Below, in pieces: positions 14,955 to 22,643 of a stretch of 32,342 nucleotides of DNA; within the stretch, counting starts at the first letter, position 1, and each line of letters begins with the position of its first letter. This DNA comes from a virus. Position numbers and translations under genes: made by a program. The notes beneath the pieces were generated by a model that did not search any database, was not told the origin of the DNA, and saw nothing but the letters and a program-made list of their open reading frames with translations. The DNA is taken from the IMG/VR virus record IMGVR_UViG_3300013093_000157, positions 1 through 32,342 of that record, one strand, 5' to 3'.

Positions 14955-15901
14955 TGACAAAGCGAGTTATAAAAGACAACAAGTTAATTTCTATGTTCGA
15001 TGCAGTTAGATTCATAACGTCGAACAAAGAGGATCTATTCGATGCCAAAATCGTAGAAGGGTTGGACGATTATAGAATTATCATAACTCATGGAGTTATG
15101 GGCGAATTGATCAATATCGTAGAAAACGACTACTACGGATTGGACAAATATAAGTTCGTTTTTCTTTGCAATAACATTGAGATAGTCAAGATGCTTCACT
15201 CGCTTAAATTGAGCGCGTATCTAATAAGCGAATACATCTTTTCTAACGAGGACGTGTACAGAATATACGAGGACATTGAGCAATATTGGGACTGTATATT
15301 TCCTGGCAGAGAATCAAAAACGCACGGTATATTCAACAGAAAGTACAGCGTGAATATCTACAAAATGTACCAACACTCAACGTACCCAGTACCGGCGGAA
15401 AACATGCCCTTATTTTTCAATCAATCGAAGTGCGGATTAATGACCACACTATCAGAAGGATCTTGTTTGTCCGTAGGCGAAATGTTGCTTTGTGGAATTC
15501 CAGTAATTTCCGTAAACGCGGCCAATAATTTACCCAACGAATCTTATTACCCTTTCAATAAACAAGCGTACAAAAATACTTACGACATAGTTTTACCTCA
15601 CACACTTGGAGGCCGCGAATTATTTTTGACCGATAGCAATTCTATATATTGCGATAGGGACGACGATAGCATAGAGGCAGCGATAGTAAAAGCAAACAAC
15701 AAACGTTGGAATCGCGTATCCATTAGAAGGGACTTTATATCCAAGTTGTATTTCGAAAGACTTCAATTAGTGTACTTGCTAAAGAGTCTATTGAAAGATC
15801 TACAATTTGAAAACGTAGATCCTCAAGAATTTATTAATTTACCTTACGGTAACAGTTCTATTACCACACATCAATGGCAAGAGATCTGGACAAAGTTATA
15901 A
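14954..15901 (+). CDS. GT4-like (GT-B fold) glycosyltransferase
   Basis: 315 residues. The C-terminal half has the characteristic donor-site stretch of GT-B glycosyltransferases: CGLMTTLSEGSCLSVGEM, with Glu residues spaced as in the E-x7-E motif, followed by LLCGIPVISV. The N-terminal half (VRFITSNKEDLF, IIITHGVMGELI, FVFLCNNIEIVKML) fits the acceptor-side Rossmann domain, though it is shorter than usual (whole GT4 enzymes are commonly 350-400 residues). It would extend the glycan from a nucleotide-sugar. It overlaps the preceding gene by one base and is followed after 3 bases by the carbamoyltransferase. Confidence 0.7.
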   Translation: MTKRVIKDNKLISMFDAVRFITSNKEDLFDAKIVEGLDDYRIIITHGVMGELINIVENDYYGLDKYKFVFLCNNIEIVKMLHSLKLSAYLISEYIFSNEDVYRIYEDIEQYWDCIFPGRESKTHGIFNRKYSVNIYKMYQHSTYPVPAENMPLFFNQSKCGLMTTLSEGSCLSVGEMLLCGIPVISVNAANNLPNESYYPFNKQAYKNTYDIVLPHTLGGRELFLTDSNSIYCDRDDDSIEAAIVKANNKRWNRVSIRRDFISKLYFERLQLVYLLKSLLKDLQFENVDPQEFINLPYGNSSITTHQWQEIWTKL

Positions 15902-15904
15902 TAT

Positions 15905-17470
15905 ATGTTTAATATCGCAGTATACTCAGGACACAACGCTTCTATTACTATAGCTCAAGACGATACGATCTTAGAAGTACTGGAGCTAGAAAGATTTACA
16001 AACTACAAAAACGCAGGGTTGATGTGGTTTAAACCAATGCACGATCCCGCTAAAACTATACAAGAGATACTTCTTTATTTCAAAATAAAATATGGAGCGC
16101 AAGAGTACGAAAATTTACTGTGCAATCAGGACGATACTGCAATGTACGAAAACGTATTCGATGGAAAGTCAAATTTCATCAAACTATTTAAAGCAAAAAA
16201 TCTCATAGAAATATATCACCAAGAAGCTCACGCTTACGGTGCGTTTTATCAATCCGATCTTCAAGACGCAACCATAATAACTTTCGACGGTGGAGGAAAC
16301 GATGGCTGTTTTAATTTTTACTCTGCGAATAGAAAAGATGGAGTGAAATTGACTCGCATGGATTACGATTATAATTTGGGAGAAAAGTACGCCGAGATAG
16401 GACACCATACGACCTCGATAAGAAGAGAGAATACTGTCAACATGTATCTAGAATATCCAGGAAAACTTATGGGACTCTGCGGTTACGGTAACATAAAAGA
16501 AGAGTACTTACCTGCCATGAGAAGTTTTTATACTGGTCATCACGGTCTACGAGAACTAAGGGACGAAAATTATAGAATCATGCAAAGAGCCCTAAACTTG
16601 CCTGACGAATTAAGTGGTAAAGTGGAGTTGGACATCGTAGCAACATCTCAAAAAGTATTCGAGGAAGTATTCTACAACGTTAGTAAAAAGGAGATAGAAG
16701 AATCGAACGATAAACTAATACTGTCTGGTGGTTGTGCTTTAAACATACTGAACAATACCAAGGTAAACGCAATATCCAAAACGTTCGTTCCACCGAATCC
16801 AAACGACGGTGGACTTTCTTTGGGATTCATGCTAAAGTACTTGAAACCAGAAAAAGCCTTCGATGCGACCTACATGGGCCCAGAAGTATGGGACAGATTT
16901 CAATTATCCGAGTACATTCACCAGTACGAAGGGAAAGCTTTGGACGAGACTAGATTGACTGAAGATATTATCATTGGCAAAATAGTCGGAATCGTACAAG
17001 GACGCTCTGAGATAGGTCCAAGAGCATTGGGAAATAGAAGCATAATATGTAACCCATGTTGGCCAGGAATGAAAGACATTTTAAACGCGAAAGTAAAGAA
17101 TAGAGAGTACTACAGACCTTTTGCGCCCATAGTTAGATTGGAAGACGTAAACAAATATTTCGAGTTCGATCAAGAGTCCAAGTGGATGAGTTATTGTCCA
17201 AAAGTTAGAGAGGAGTACAGGGACGTTCTAAAAGCTATAACACACGTGGACGGTACGGCCAGAGTTCAAACTGTGACCAAAGAACAGAACGAATTATTGT
17301 ACAACATGTTAACCATTATGGAAGACAAGACCAAGGTCGGAGTTTTGTTAAACACTTCTTTTAACATCGCCGGAAAGCCAATCTTGAATAGTTATAAAGA
17401 TGCAATATGGATGCTTGAAAATACCCAAATGGACGGGCTAGTATTGGAAAACTATTACATAAAGAAATGA
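15905..17470 (+). CDS. NodU/TobZ-type O-carbamoyltransferase
   Basis: 521 residues, close to the family's usual 550-600. N-terminal domain: IAVYSGHNASITIAQD opening, YHQEAHAYGAFYQS with the metal-binding His pair, IITFDGGGNDGCF, YPGKLMGLCGYG, LSGGCALNILNN and NPNDGGLSLGF. C-terminal domain: IVQGRSEIGPRALGNRS, REYYRPFAPIV, LNTSFNIAGKPI. These are the hallmarks of enzymes that activate carbamoyl phosphate with ATP and carbamoylate a hydroxyl, usually on a sugar (Nod factor, tobramycin). Placed among glycosyltransferases, it most likely caps a sugar of the glycan built by this operon. Overlaps the next gene by four bases (ATGA). Confidence 0.9.
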   Translation: MFNIAVYSGHNASITIAQDDTILEVLELERFTNYKNAGLMWFKPMHDPAKTIQEILLYFKIKYGAQEYENLLCNQDDTAMYENVFDGKSNFIKLFKAKNLIEIYHQEAHAYGAFYQSDLQDATIITFDGGGNDGCFNFYSANRKDGVKLTRMDYDYNLGEKYAEIGHHTTSIRRENTVNMYLEYPGKLMGLCGYGNIKEEYLPAMRSFYTGHHGLRELRDENYRIMQRALNLPDELSGKVELDIVATSQKVFEEVFYNVSKKEIEESNDKLILSGGCALNILNNTKVNAISKTFVPPNPNDGGLSLGFMLKYLKPEKAFDATYMGPEVWDRFQLSEYIHQYEGKALDETRLTEDIIIGKIVGIVQGRSEIGPRALGNRSIICNPCWPGMKDILNAKVKNREYYRPFAPIVRLEDVNKYFEFDQESKWMSYCPKVREEYRDVLKAITHVDGTARVQTVTKEQNELLYNMLTIMEDKTKVGVLLNTSFNIAGKPILNSYKDAIWMLENTQMDGLVLENYYIKK

Positions 17471-18276
17471 AAAACGTAGGATTTTACTATCAAGTTTGGC
17501 ACACGAATAAGTTATCTATATTCGAAGCAATGAAGCGACTGAGATCCGTGTATCCGGACAACGAAGTAGTGTTAGTAATTGCAGGGCTGAGTAAAGACTC
17601 GGTTACAGAATACGAAAACGACTTTGTTAATATAATTAAAAGTAAATTCAACATAACTACGATCGACTATCTTTTTATAGAGGACAGTCCTTACATGGCC
17701 AAATGCATCTTAAACGTACCAGAACAAGAAAGCAAACGAGAAGAGTACATGAAATTTTCTCATCTGTGGTTCGATAAGTTTGTTTCTTTACCCTCTGAAA
17801 ATATGGACGTAGTCGTTAACTGCTCTGACGATTGGTATCCAATAACACAAATTCCAATAGACTACGATGTGGACGTTTGCGGAAGATTGACTCCATGGAG
17901 CGATTGGATGGAAGAAGAGAAGATGAAGAGCAAATTCAATTTTAGCAAAAACGAACTTGTAACGTGGATACAACACGGTCACTACATGAACATAAAAAAA
18001 CTAAAGCAAAAATACACAGAAGAAAATAAAAAATACATAGACGATGTGGTAAGAGACGTATTTCCTTCTAATCTACCAATATTCTTGGATTACTTTCACA
18101 GCTTATGGAACGTAGTAGCTTTTGATACGTTTAAAAGCGCAGATCACATTCACGAAGTCGGAGCGTTTAAAATTAATTACGAAGAAGACAATCACGGTTT
18201 TCCTTCTATTCACGGTGGCAAAGGATTACACTTTCTTCCAATAAGCGAAGAAATGATACAATTAGGAATCAAATAA
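17467..18276 (+). CDS. Probable GT-A-fold glycosyltransferase, family unknown
   Basis: 269 residues. The start NVGFYYQVWHTNKLSIFEAM followed by RSVYPDNEVVLVIAG resembles the first strand-helix-strand of GT-A enzymes. An acidic cluster VVNCSDDWYPITQ (about residues 117-129) sits where a DxD metal site would be expected. Later parts (VTWIQHGHYMNIKKL, HIHEVGAFKINYEED, GFPSIHGGKGLHFLP) are rich in His and Trp. I cannot assign a CAZy family and it might have another function. The four-base overlap with the carbamoyltransferase and the GT31-like gene 8 bases downstream place it firmly in the glycan operon. Confidence 0.5.
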   Translation: MKNVGFYYQVWHTNKLSIFEAMKRLRSVYPDNEVVLVIAGLSKDSVTEYENDFVNIIKSKFNITTIDYLFIEDSPYMAKCILNVPEQESKREEYMKFSHLWFDKFVSLPSENMDVVVNCSDDWYPITQIPIDYDVDVCGRLTPWSDWMEEEKMKSKFNFSKNELVTWIQHGHYMNIKKLKQKYTEENKKYIDDVVRDVFPSNLPIFLDYFHSLWNVVAFDTFKSADHIHEVGAFKINYEEDNHGFPSIHGGKGLHFLPISEEMIQLGIK

Positions 18277-18284
18277 CTCAATAT

Positions 18285-19028
18285 ATGGCAAAAATTATTA
18301 TTTTAAATCAAGCAACTATTTTTCACAACTATTCTCAAATAGATGCTTTATCGAGAACTACATGGGGACTTTATAAACACCCCGATGTTAAGTGTATCCA
18401 CTACTATGGAGCTTACGACATAGACGATAGACCAGTTACAGGATTTCCAAGCATTCCTGCAAGGGGCGAAGTTCTAATGTTCGACGACGATAGAATGTTA
18501 GTCGGAGCAAACGATGGCAATGGACCTTATTTCGATCCAAGAGGGGAGAAAATGATGCTAGCTTACGAATACTGCTTAAAGCACTTTGAATTCGACTTCA
18601 TACTAAGAATATGCAATACGTCTTACATAGACATCGAAGCAATGGTAAAATACTTTAACTCTATTAGAAAGGAACGAATCTACGATGGTACAAGAAACAT
18701 GTACAACACAGAGATATTCTTCGTTACTGGGTTCAACAGCTACTTATCAAGGGACACAGTAGAAAAGGTAATAGAACACAAGCAGGATTATCTTGACATA
18801 AAATTACCCGAGGATTTGGCCCTAGGAAAACTACTAATGCACGATCTAAAGTACACGACCTTCGAAGATCAACCTCACGTAGACACTCACGTATTGGCCA
18901 CAGAGCCAGGATTCAAACCTGACTCTTTTGTGGGTTCGGAAAGATTCAACTACAGATTCAGATCCCATACTGTGGACGAATACGTGGCATTTCACAACTA
19001 TATGATAAGAAGATACCAAAAAGATTAA
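18285..19028 (+). CDS. GT31-like glycosyltransferase (tentative)
   Basis: 247 residues, last gene of the operon. ALSRTTWGLYKHPDVKC (residues 21-37) resembles the R-x-TW opening of beta-1,3-galactosyl/GlcNAc-transferases (GT31). MLAYEYCLKHFEFDFILR matches the position where the substrate-side helix leads into the metal site, though the canonical DDD is replaced by ICNTSYID. FFVTGFNSYLSRDTVEKV and LPEDLALGKLL correspond to the later G-x-Y-x-LS and ED-x-x-x-G elements. A degenerate metal site makes activity uncertain; DDDR at about 67-70 is an alternative acidic cluster. In plants GT31 enzymes start Hyp-galactosylation, an interesting parallel given the operon. The gap after it holds the next box. 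Confidence 0.5.
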   Translation: MAKIIILNQATIFHNYSQIDALSRTTWGLYKHPDVKCIHYYGAYDIDDRPVTGFPSIPARGEVLMFDDDRMLVGANDGNGPYFDPRGEKMMLAYEYCLKHFEFDFILRICNTSYIDIEAMVKYFNSIRKERIYDGTRNMYNTEIFFVTGFNSYLSRDTVEKVIEHKQDYLDIKLPEDLALGKLLMHDLKYTTFEDQPHVDTHVLATEPGFKPDSFVGSERFNYRFRSHTVDEYVAFHNYMIRRYQKD

Positions 19029-19054
19029 AATCCTAATTTATTCAATTTTTCGTA

Positions 19055-19062
19055 TATTTATA
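19055..19062 (+). promoter_or_regulatory. Late-promoter-like TATTTATA box
   Basis: TATTTATA preceded by TA, 22 bases before the ATG at 19085; A-rich leader with ACAACAATATAATTT. It separates the glycan operon from the small-protein unit. Confidence 0.55.
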
Positions 19063-19084
19063 TACATAAACAACAATATAATTT

Positions 19085-19399
19085 ATGATCACTATTATCA
19101 TTATTGCTCTTGTAGCTTTGGCAGGATACGTTATCTATAATAAGACCAAATCTAAAATCTCCCAATTCGAAAACGAATTCAAGTCAAAAATCGATCAAGT
19201 TTCTAACATTGTAGAAGACGCAACAAAAGAAGTTGAAGAAGTTATTACAAAAGCTGAGACTATCGCAAGCTCTGACGCAAAGAAAGTTTTAGCAGAAGCT
19301 AAAAAAACGACTAAGAAAGTAAAAGAAGAAGTTGCAGACATAAAAACTAAAGCAACTAAGATAACAGCGAAATCTAACCAAAAAACAAAAAAGAAATAG
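19085..19399 (+). CDS. Membrane-anchored Lys-rich coiled-coil protein
   Basis: 104 residues. Residues 1-18 (MITIIIIALVALAGYVIY) are a clear membrane helix. The rest is an acidic-then-basic helix with coiled-coil heptads (ISQFENEFKSKIDQVSNIV, then VEEVITKAETIA) and ends in a strongly basic Lys/Thr tail (KKTTKKVKEE, SNQKTKKK). The short N-terminus would be outside and the long basic part in the cytoplasm by the positive-inside rule. No known family is recognised. A holin or spanin would normally have more membrane segments or a lipobox, so I do not call either. It starts a transcription unit with the next gene, 3 bases downstream. Confidence 0.6.
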   Translation: MITIIIIALVALAGYVIYNKTKSKISQFENEFKSKIDQVSNIVEDATKEVEEVITKAETIASSDAKKVLAEAKKTTKKVKEEVADIKTKATKITAKSNQKTKKK

Positions 19400-19402
19400 T
19401 AT

Positions 19403-19864
19403 ATGGCAAAAATCACGTTAAAGCTTTACGAGTTCTATAGCTTGGAAGCGGAATTAAACGGAGTTATAGATCAACAAACTGGACAGAAAGTTTCCAACGG
19501 TTTGTTATTAGAAAGATTAAAAGTAACTACAAAGTACTGGTTACAAGAATTGGCTAAGAAAGCTGTAGCTGAAAAAGAAGCGTGCGAAGCTATTAGACAA
19601 GACCTAATCAAAAAGTACGGAGAAGAGGACGAACAAGGAAACATCGCTATTCAACAGTTTATCAATGTTGTTAAAGACGCAGACGGTAAACCAGTAAGCG
19701 GAGACATTAACCCTAAGTTCATCGAGTTCCAAACAGAATGGAACAACTTCTTAAACGAAGACAAAGACTTGGACTTCAGAGACTTTAAATTGTCAGAATT
19801 CGAAGAAACAAAATCGGACAGCGCTTTAACCACTTTCTTCAAGTTGGTAACAGCAGAAGATTAA
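19403..19864 (+). CDS. Hypothetical phage protein, helical, acidic
   Basis: 153 residues beginning AKITLKLYEFYSLEAELNG. The pattern (short strand, then helical KYWLQELAKKAVAEKEACEAI, then a Glu/Asp-rich C-terminal half ending FFKLVTAED) is like that of small proteins near tail genes in several phages, some grouped under DUF1617, but I am not certain of that relation. The helical LLLERLKVTTKYWLQEL suggests a protein-protein interface. It forms a two-gene unit with the membrane protein before it and is followed by an intrinsic terminator, which argues it is the last gene of that unit. Confidence 0.5.
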   Translation: MAKITLKLYEFYSLEAELNGVIDQQTGQKVSNGLLLERLKVTTKYWLQELAKKAVAEKEACEAIRQDLIKKYGEEDEQGNIAIQQFINVVKDADGKPVSGDINPKFIEFQTEWNNFLNEDKDLDFRDFKLSEFEETKSDSALTTFFKLVTAED

Positions 19865-19879
19865 TACACCCAGATTAAT

Positions 19880-19904
19880 GGCTCGCAACTAGCGGGCCGT
19901 TTTT
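19880..19904 (+). terminator. Intrinsic terminator
   Basis: Stem GGCTCGC (19880-19886), loop AACTA, stem GCGGGCC (19892-19898), with seven pairs including one G-T, followed by G and a T run. It closes the unit 19085-19864; the next box starts 7 bases later. Confidence 0.8.
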
Positions 19905-19910
19905 CTTACA

Positions 19911-19918
19911 TATTTATA
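19911..19918 (+). promoter_or_regulatory. Late-promoter-like TATTTATA box
   Basis: TATTTATA preceded by CA, right after the terminator, 10 bases before the ATG at 19929. Terminator followed at once by the box supports its role as a start of transcription. Confidence 0.6.
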
Positions 19919-19928
19919 ATACACAGTT

Positions 19929-20174
19929 ATGCCAGAAGCAAGTAAAATTACAGAGGACGAATTAGCAAGATTGAACCTCTTAAAACAGGACGCCTTAGAG
20001 GTAGCATCGGCGTTAGGAGAATTAAATTACCAAAAGACCATCTTAGAACTTCAGATAGACGATTTAACCAAGAAAATTAAAGACATTAGATCAAGAGAGT
20101 TCGATTTCTTCCAACAGTTAAAAGATACTTACGGAACAGTTTCCATAAATATTAATACCGGAGAATTTCAATAA
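19929..20174 (+). CDS. Small coiled-coil protein before the tail sheath
   Basis: 81 residues, almost entirely helical: ELARLNLLKQDALEVASALG, then a heptad run YQKTILELQIDDLTKKIKD, then a short beta end TVSININTGEFQ. Small coiled-coil proteins of this size are common next to phage tail genes and may be structural or assembly factors; I recognise no family. It has its own box 10 bases upstream and is followed by the box of the sheath gene, so it appears to be a single-gene unit. Confidence 0.55.
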   Translation: MPEASKITEDELARLNLLKQDALEVASALGELNYQKTILELQIDDLTKKIKDIRSREFDFFQQLKDTYGTVSININTGEFQ

Positions 20175-20196
20175 AGTGTTTTGATAAATAGGTCTA

Positions 20197-20204
20197 TATT
20201 TATT
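20197..20204 (+). promoter_or_regulatory. Late-promoter-like TATTTATT box
   Basis: TATTTATT preceded by TA, 22 bases before the tail-sheath ATG; the leader is A-rich (AAAAAATAACATTAA) and shares ATTAGTA(A/G)CTAA with the leader at 9600. Confidence 0.6.
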
Positions 20205-20226
20205 AGTAGCTAAAAAATAACATTAA

Positions 20227-21984
20227 ATGGCCGAAACACTCATTAGTCCAGGCGTTTTCTTAAACGAGAACGATCAAACACAGATAACAGCGGGACCAAT
20301 AACTGCAGGTGCAGCTATCGTAGGTCCAACAGTATTAGGACCGGTAAACAACCCAACTCTAGTAACTTCTTATTCACAATACAAGCAAATATTCGGTTCT
20401 ACCTTCGTTTCTGGAGGTGTTACTTTAGAATATTTAACAAGCGTTGCTGCGTTGAACTATTTCAACCAAGGCGGTGCGTCTTTATTAGTAACAAGAGTAG
20501 CTTCAGGTTCTTACACGGTAGCAACAGCGAGCGTAGCTTCTACAGGTGGAGCTCAAGCTTTCCAATTGAATACCCTTTCAGTTGGTACAATCATGAACAA
20601 CGCTACTGCATCAGGTAACCAAGGTTCTTTAATTTCAGGATCTGCTGCTAACGTTAGATGGGAGATCGTTGGATACAACACTGGATCTGGTACATTTACA
20701 TTGAATATCAGACGCGGTGATGACTACGAGAACAATAAGAACGTATTAGAAAGCTGGTCAAATCTATCTTTAGATCCAAATCAAACTAACTTTATCTCTT
20801 ACGTAATCGGTGATCAATATCAAACATTGACTCAGGACGCAAGTACAGGAGCTTATTACTTACAAAACACTGGTAGCTACGCTAACAAGTCTAAGTATGT
20901 ATACGTTGCTTCTGTTAACACAACTCCTAACTACTTCGATCAAACTGGTAAACCTCAAAACCAATATACAGCTTCTTTACCTCAATCTGGTTCAGGATCT
21001 TATAACGGTGGATTCGGCGGTGCAATTGGTCAGTATTGGGGATCTTACGGTCAAGCTGCGTTAAACATGTTTGAGAATATTCCTACAGTAACATCAATTT
21101 ATTCTAGCCCAACAAGCAATATTCAAGGAGTTTACGGTCCTGACTACGATACAGCTATTAGCTTATTAGCTAACCAAGATCAGTACGACTTCAATATCAT
21201 ATACGCACCAGGTTTAAACAACCAAAATGCTCCAACAGAAATCAACAACTTATTGACTTTATCAAGCACAAGAGGTGATAGTATTTCAGTGGTAGACTTG
21301 GTTGGATACAATCAACAATTGGCTACCGTAACTAGCGCGGCTACAAGCTTCGATAACTCTTACGGCGCTACTTATTGGCCTTGGATTCAAATCAAATCTG
21401 CAGAGACAGGAAGAATGAACTTTATACCAGCTTCAGTTTTAGTACCAGCTGTATACGAGTACAACGATAAGATTGCTGCAGAATGGTGGGCACCAGCAGG
21501 TTTAAATAGAGGTGGTTTGGCTACGGCTTTACAACCTGAAAGAAGATTATCTCTTACAGATAGAAACAACTTGTACGCTGCGAAAGTTAACCCAATTGCT
21601 ACCTTTACAGGAGTTGGTACGGTTATCTACGGTCAAAAGACATTGCAAGCGAAAGCAACTGCATTGGACAGAGTAAACGTAAGAAGATTATTGATCTCAT
21701 TGAAAAGATACATCAGACAAATTGGTCAAACTTTGGTATTCGAACCTAATACTCAAGTTACTTGGAACAAATTTGTTAACCAAGTTAACCCGTACTTAGA
21801 ATCAGTACAACAAAAGCAAGGATTGTACGCTTTCCAAGTAATTATGGACAGCACTAACAACACTCCTGACCAAATCGATAGAAACATTTTAGTGGGTAGC
21901 ATTTACTTACAACCTACAAGAGTGGCTGAATTTATCCAATTAGACTTCAACATTTTACCAACTGGCGCAACATTTGCCCAATAA
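20227..21984 (+). CDS. gp18: Contractile tail sheath protein (T4 gp18-type)
   Basis: 585 residues; T4 gp18 is about 660. The N-terminus ETLISPGVFLNENDQTQI and ITAGAAIVGPTVLGPVNNPT are the recognised opening of sheath subunits, followed by SYSQYKQIFGST. The conserved C-terminal domain contains LTDRNNLYAAKVNPIATF, VNVRRLLISLKRYIRQIG, FEPNTQVTWNKFVNQVNPYL and ends with VAEFIQLDFNILPTGATF. The middle is more variable and Ser/Thr/Gly-rich, as expected for surface-exposed insertions. Sheath subunits polymerise round the tube and contract to drive it through the cell envelope. The gene has a clear box and an A-rich leader, and is followed by the Lys-rich gene in the same unit. Confidence 0.92.
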   Translation: MAETLISPGVFLNENDQTQITAGPITAGAAIVGPTVLGPVNNPTLVTSYSQYKQIFGSTFVSGGVTLEYLTSVAALNYFNQGGASLLVTRVASGSYTVATASVASTGGAQAFQLNTLSVGTIMNNATASGNQGSLISGSAANVRWEIVGYNTGSGTFTLNIRRGDDYENNKNVLESWSNLSLDPNQTNFISYVIGDQYQTLTQDASTGAYYLQNTGSYANKSKYVYVASVNTTPNYFDQTGKPQNQYTASLPQSGSGSYNGGFGGAIGQYWGSYGQAALNMFENIPTVTSIYSSPTSNIQGVYGPDYDTAISLLANQDQYDFNIIYAPGLNNQNAPTEINNLLTLSSTRGDSISVVDLVGYNQQLATVTSAATSFDNSYGATYWPWIQIKSAETGRMNFIPASVLVPAVYEYNDKIAAEWWAPAGLNRGGLATALQPERRLSLTDRNNLYAAKVNPIATFTGVGTVIYGQKTLQAKATALDRVNVRRLLISLKRYIRQIGQTLVFEPNTQVTWNKFVNQVNPYLESVQQKQGLYAFQVIMDSTNNTPDQIDRNILVGSIYLQPTRVAEFIQLDFNILPTGATFAQ

Positions 21985-22006
21985 TAAACTATAACAAACA
22001 ACTATA

Positions 22007-22609
22007 ATGAAAAATAGTACATTAATTAGAATCAAAGTTCCTAAAGCTTTATACGAATCAGCTCTTAGAAAAGCATTATTAGAAGTTGCTGGAAAAGAAC
22101 CTAAAGTTGGTCACAAAGGCAATAAATTTGCTAAAGAGGACGACTACAGCAAAAAAGCTAAGACTCCAAAACCAACTGCAAAGCATACGGACAAAGAGCC
22201 TAAAAAAGGCGGTGGAGCTCACAAAGGAAAAGCTTTCGTTAAAGACGACGCGTATACTAACAAAGTAAGCGCTAAGAAATCTTTGGGTGAAACTAAGAAG
22301 AAGATGAAAGAAGCTACTGAAATTGAAAAATTCCGTACTTTGACTCCAAATAGAGAAATCGTTAAGGACGCAAGTAGAATGCAAGAAAGAAAGCGCAAAG
22401 TTGAAGAAAAGAAGAAGATGGAAGAGCGCAAGCACAAGATCAAAGAAACAAAAAAGCACGACGATACTGCAGCTGATACAAAGTTAATCAAGAAGTTAGT
22501 AGCTCCATCTGCGTTAAAAGCAGCAGGAAGCAAACACCCAGACGAAAAGGCTGACGTTACTTTAATGCACAAAAAGCTTAAACCATCTGCTTTCAAAGGT
22601 TCTAAATAA
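22007..22609 (+). CDS. Highly basic protein between sheath and tube
   Basis: 200 residues, about one quarter Lys, with hardly any hydrophobic core. An N-terminal segment ALYESALRKALLEVAGKE is a likely amphipathic helix. A repeat HKG-x2-F-x-K-x-D-x-Y occurs twice (HKGNKFAKEDDYSKK and HKGKAFVKDDAYTNK). A charged helix MQERKRKVEEKKKMEERKHK follows, then TKLIKKLVAPSALKA and a second KLKPSAFKG end. T4 has no such gene between 18 and 19. The composition resembles DNA- or RNA-binding tails or packaged internal proteins, but no family is recognised. It has no box, so it is presumably read from the sheath promoter. Confidence 0.6.
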   Translation: MKNSTLIRIKVPKALYESALRKALLEVAGKEPKVGHKGNKFAKEDDYSKKAKTPKPTAKHTDKEPKKGGGAHKGKAFVKDDAYTNKVSAKKSLGETKKKMKEATEIEKFRTLTPNREIVKDASRMQERKRKVEEKKKMEERKHKIKETKKHDDTAADTKLIKKLVAPSALKAAGSKHPDEKADVTLMHKKLKPSAFKGSK

Positions 22610-22621
22610 TTAGATCACAGA

Positions 22622-22629
22622 TATTTATA
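22622..22629 (+). promoter_or_regulatory. Late-promoter-like TATTTATA box
   Basis: TATTTATA preceded by GA, 14 bases before the tail-tube ATG; leader TAAAATAAGAACAA. Confidence 0.55.
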
Positions 22630-22643
22630 TAAAATAAGAACAA

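Noticed and set aside
9624-19028. Reading the operon as a DNA-hypermodification pathway (oxygenase + glycosyltransferases + carbamoyltransferase)
   Set aside because: Such pathways exist in phages, but the oxygenase carries prolyl-hydroxylase-type motifs rather than TET/JBP ones, the transferase families recognised act on proteins, and the operon follows a Pro-rich virion protein among tail genes. It is kept as an alternative, not preferred.
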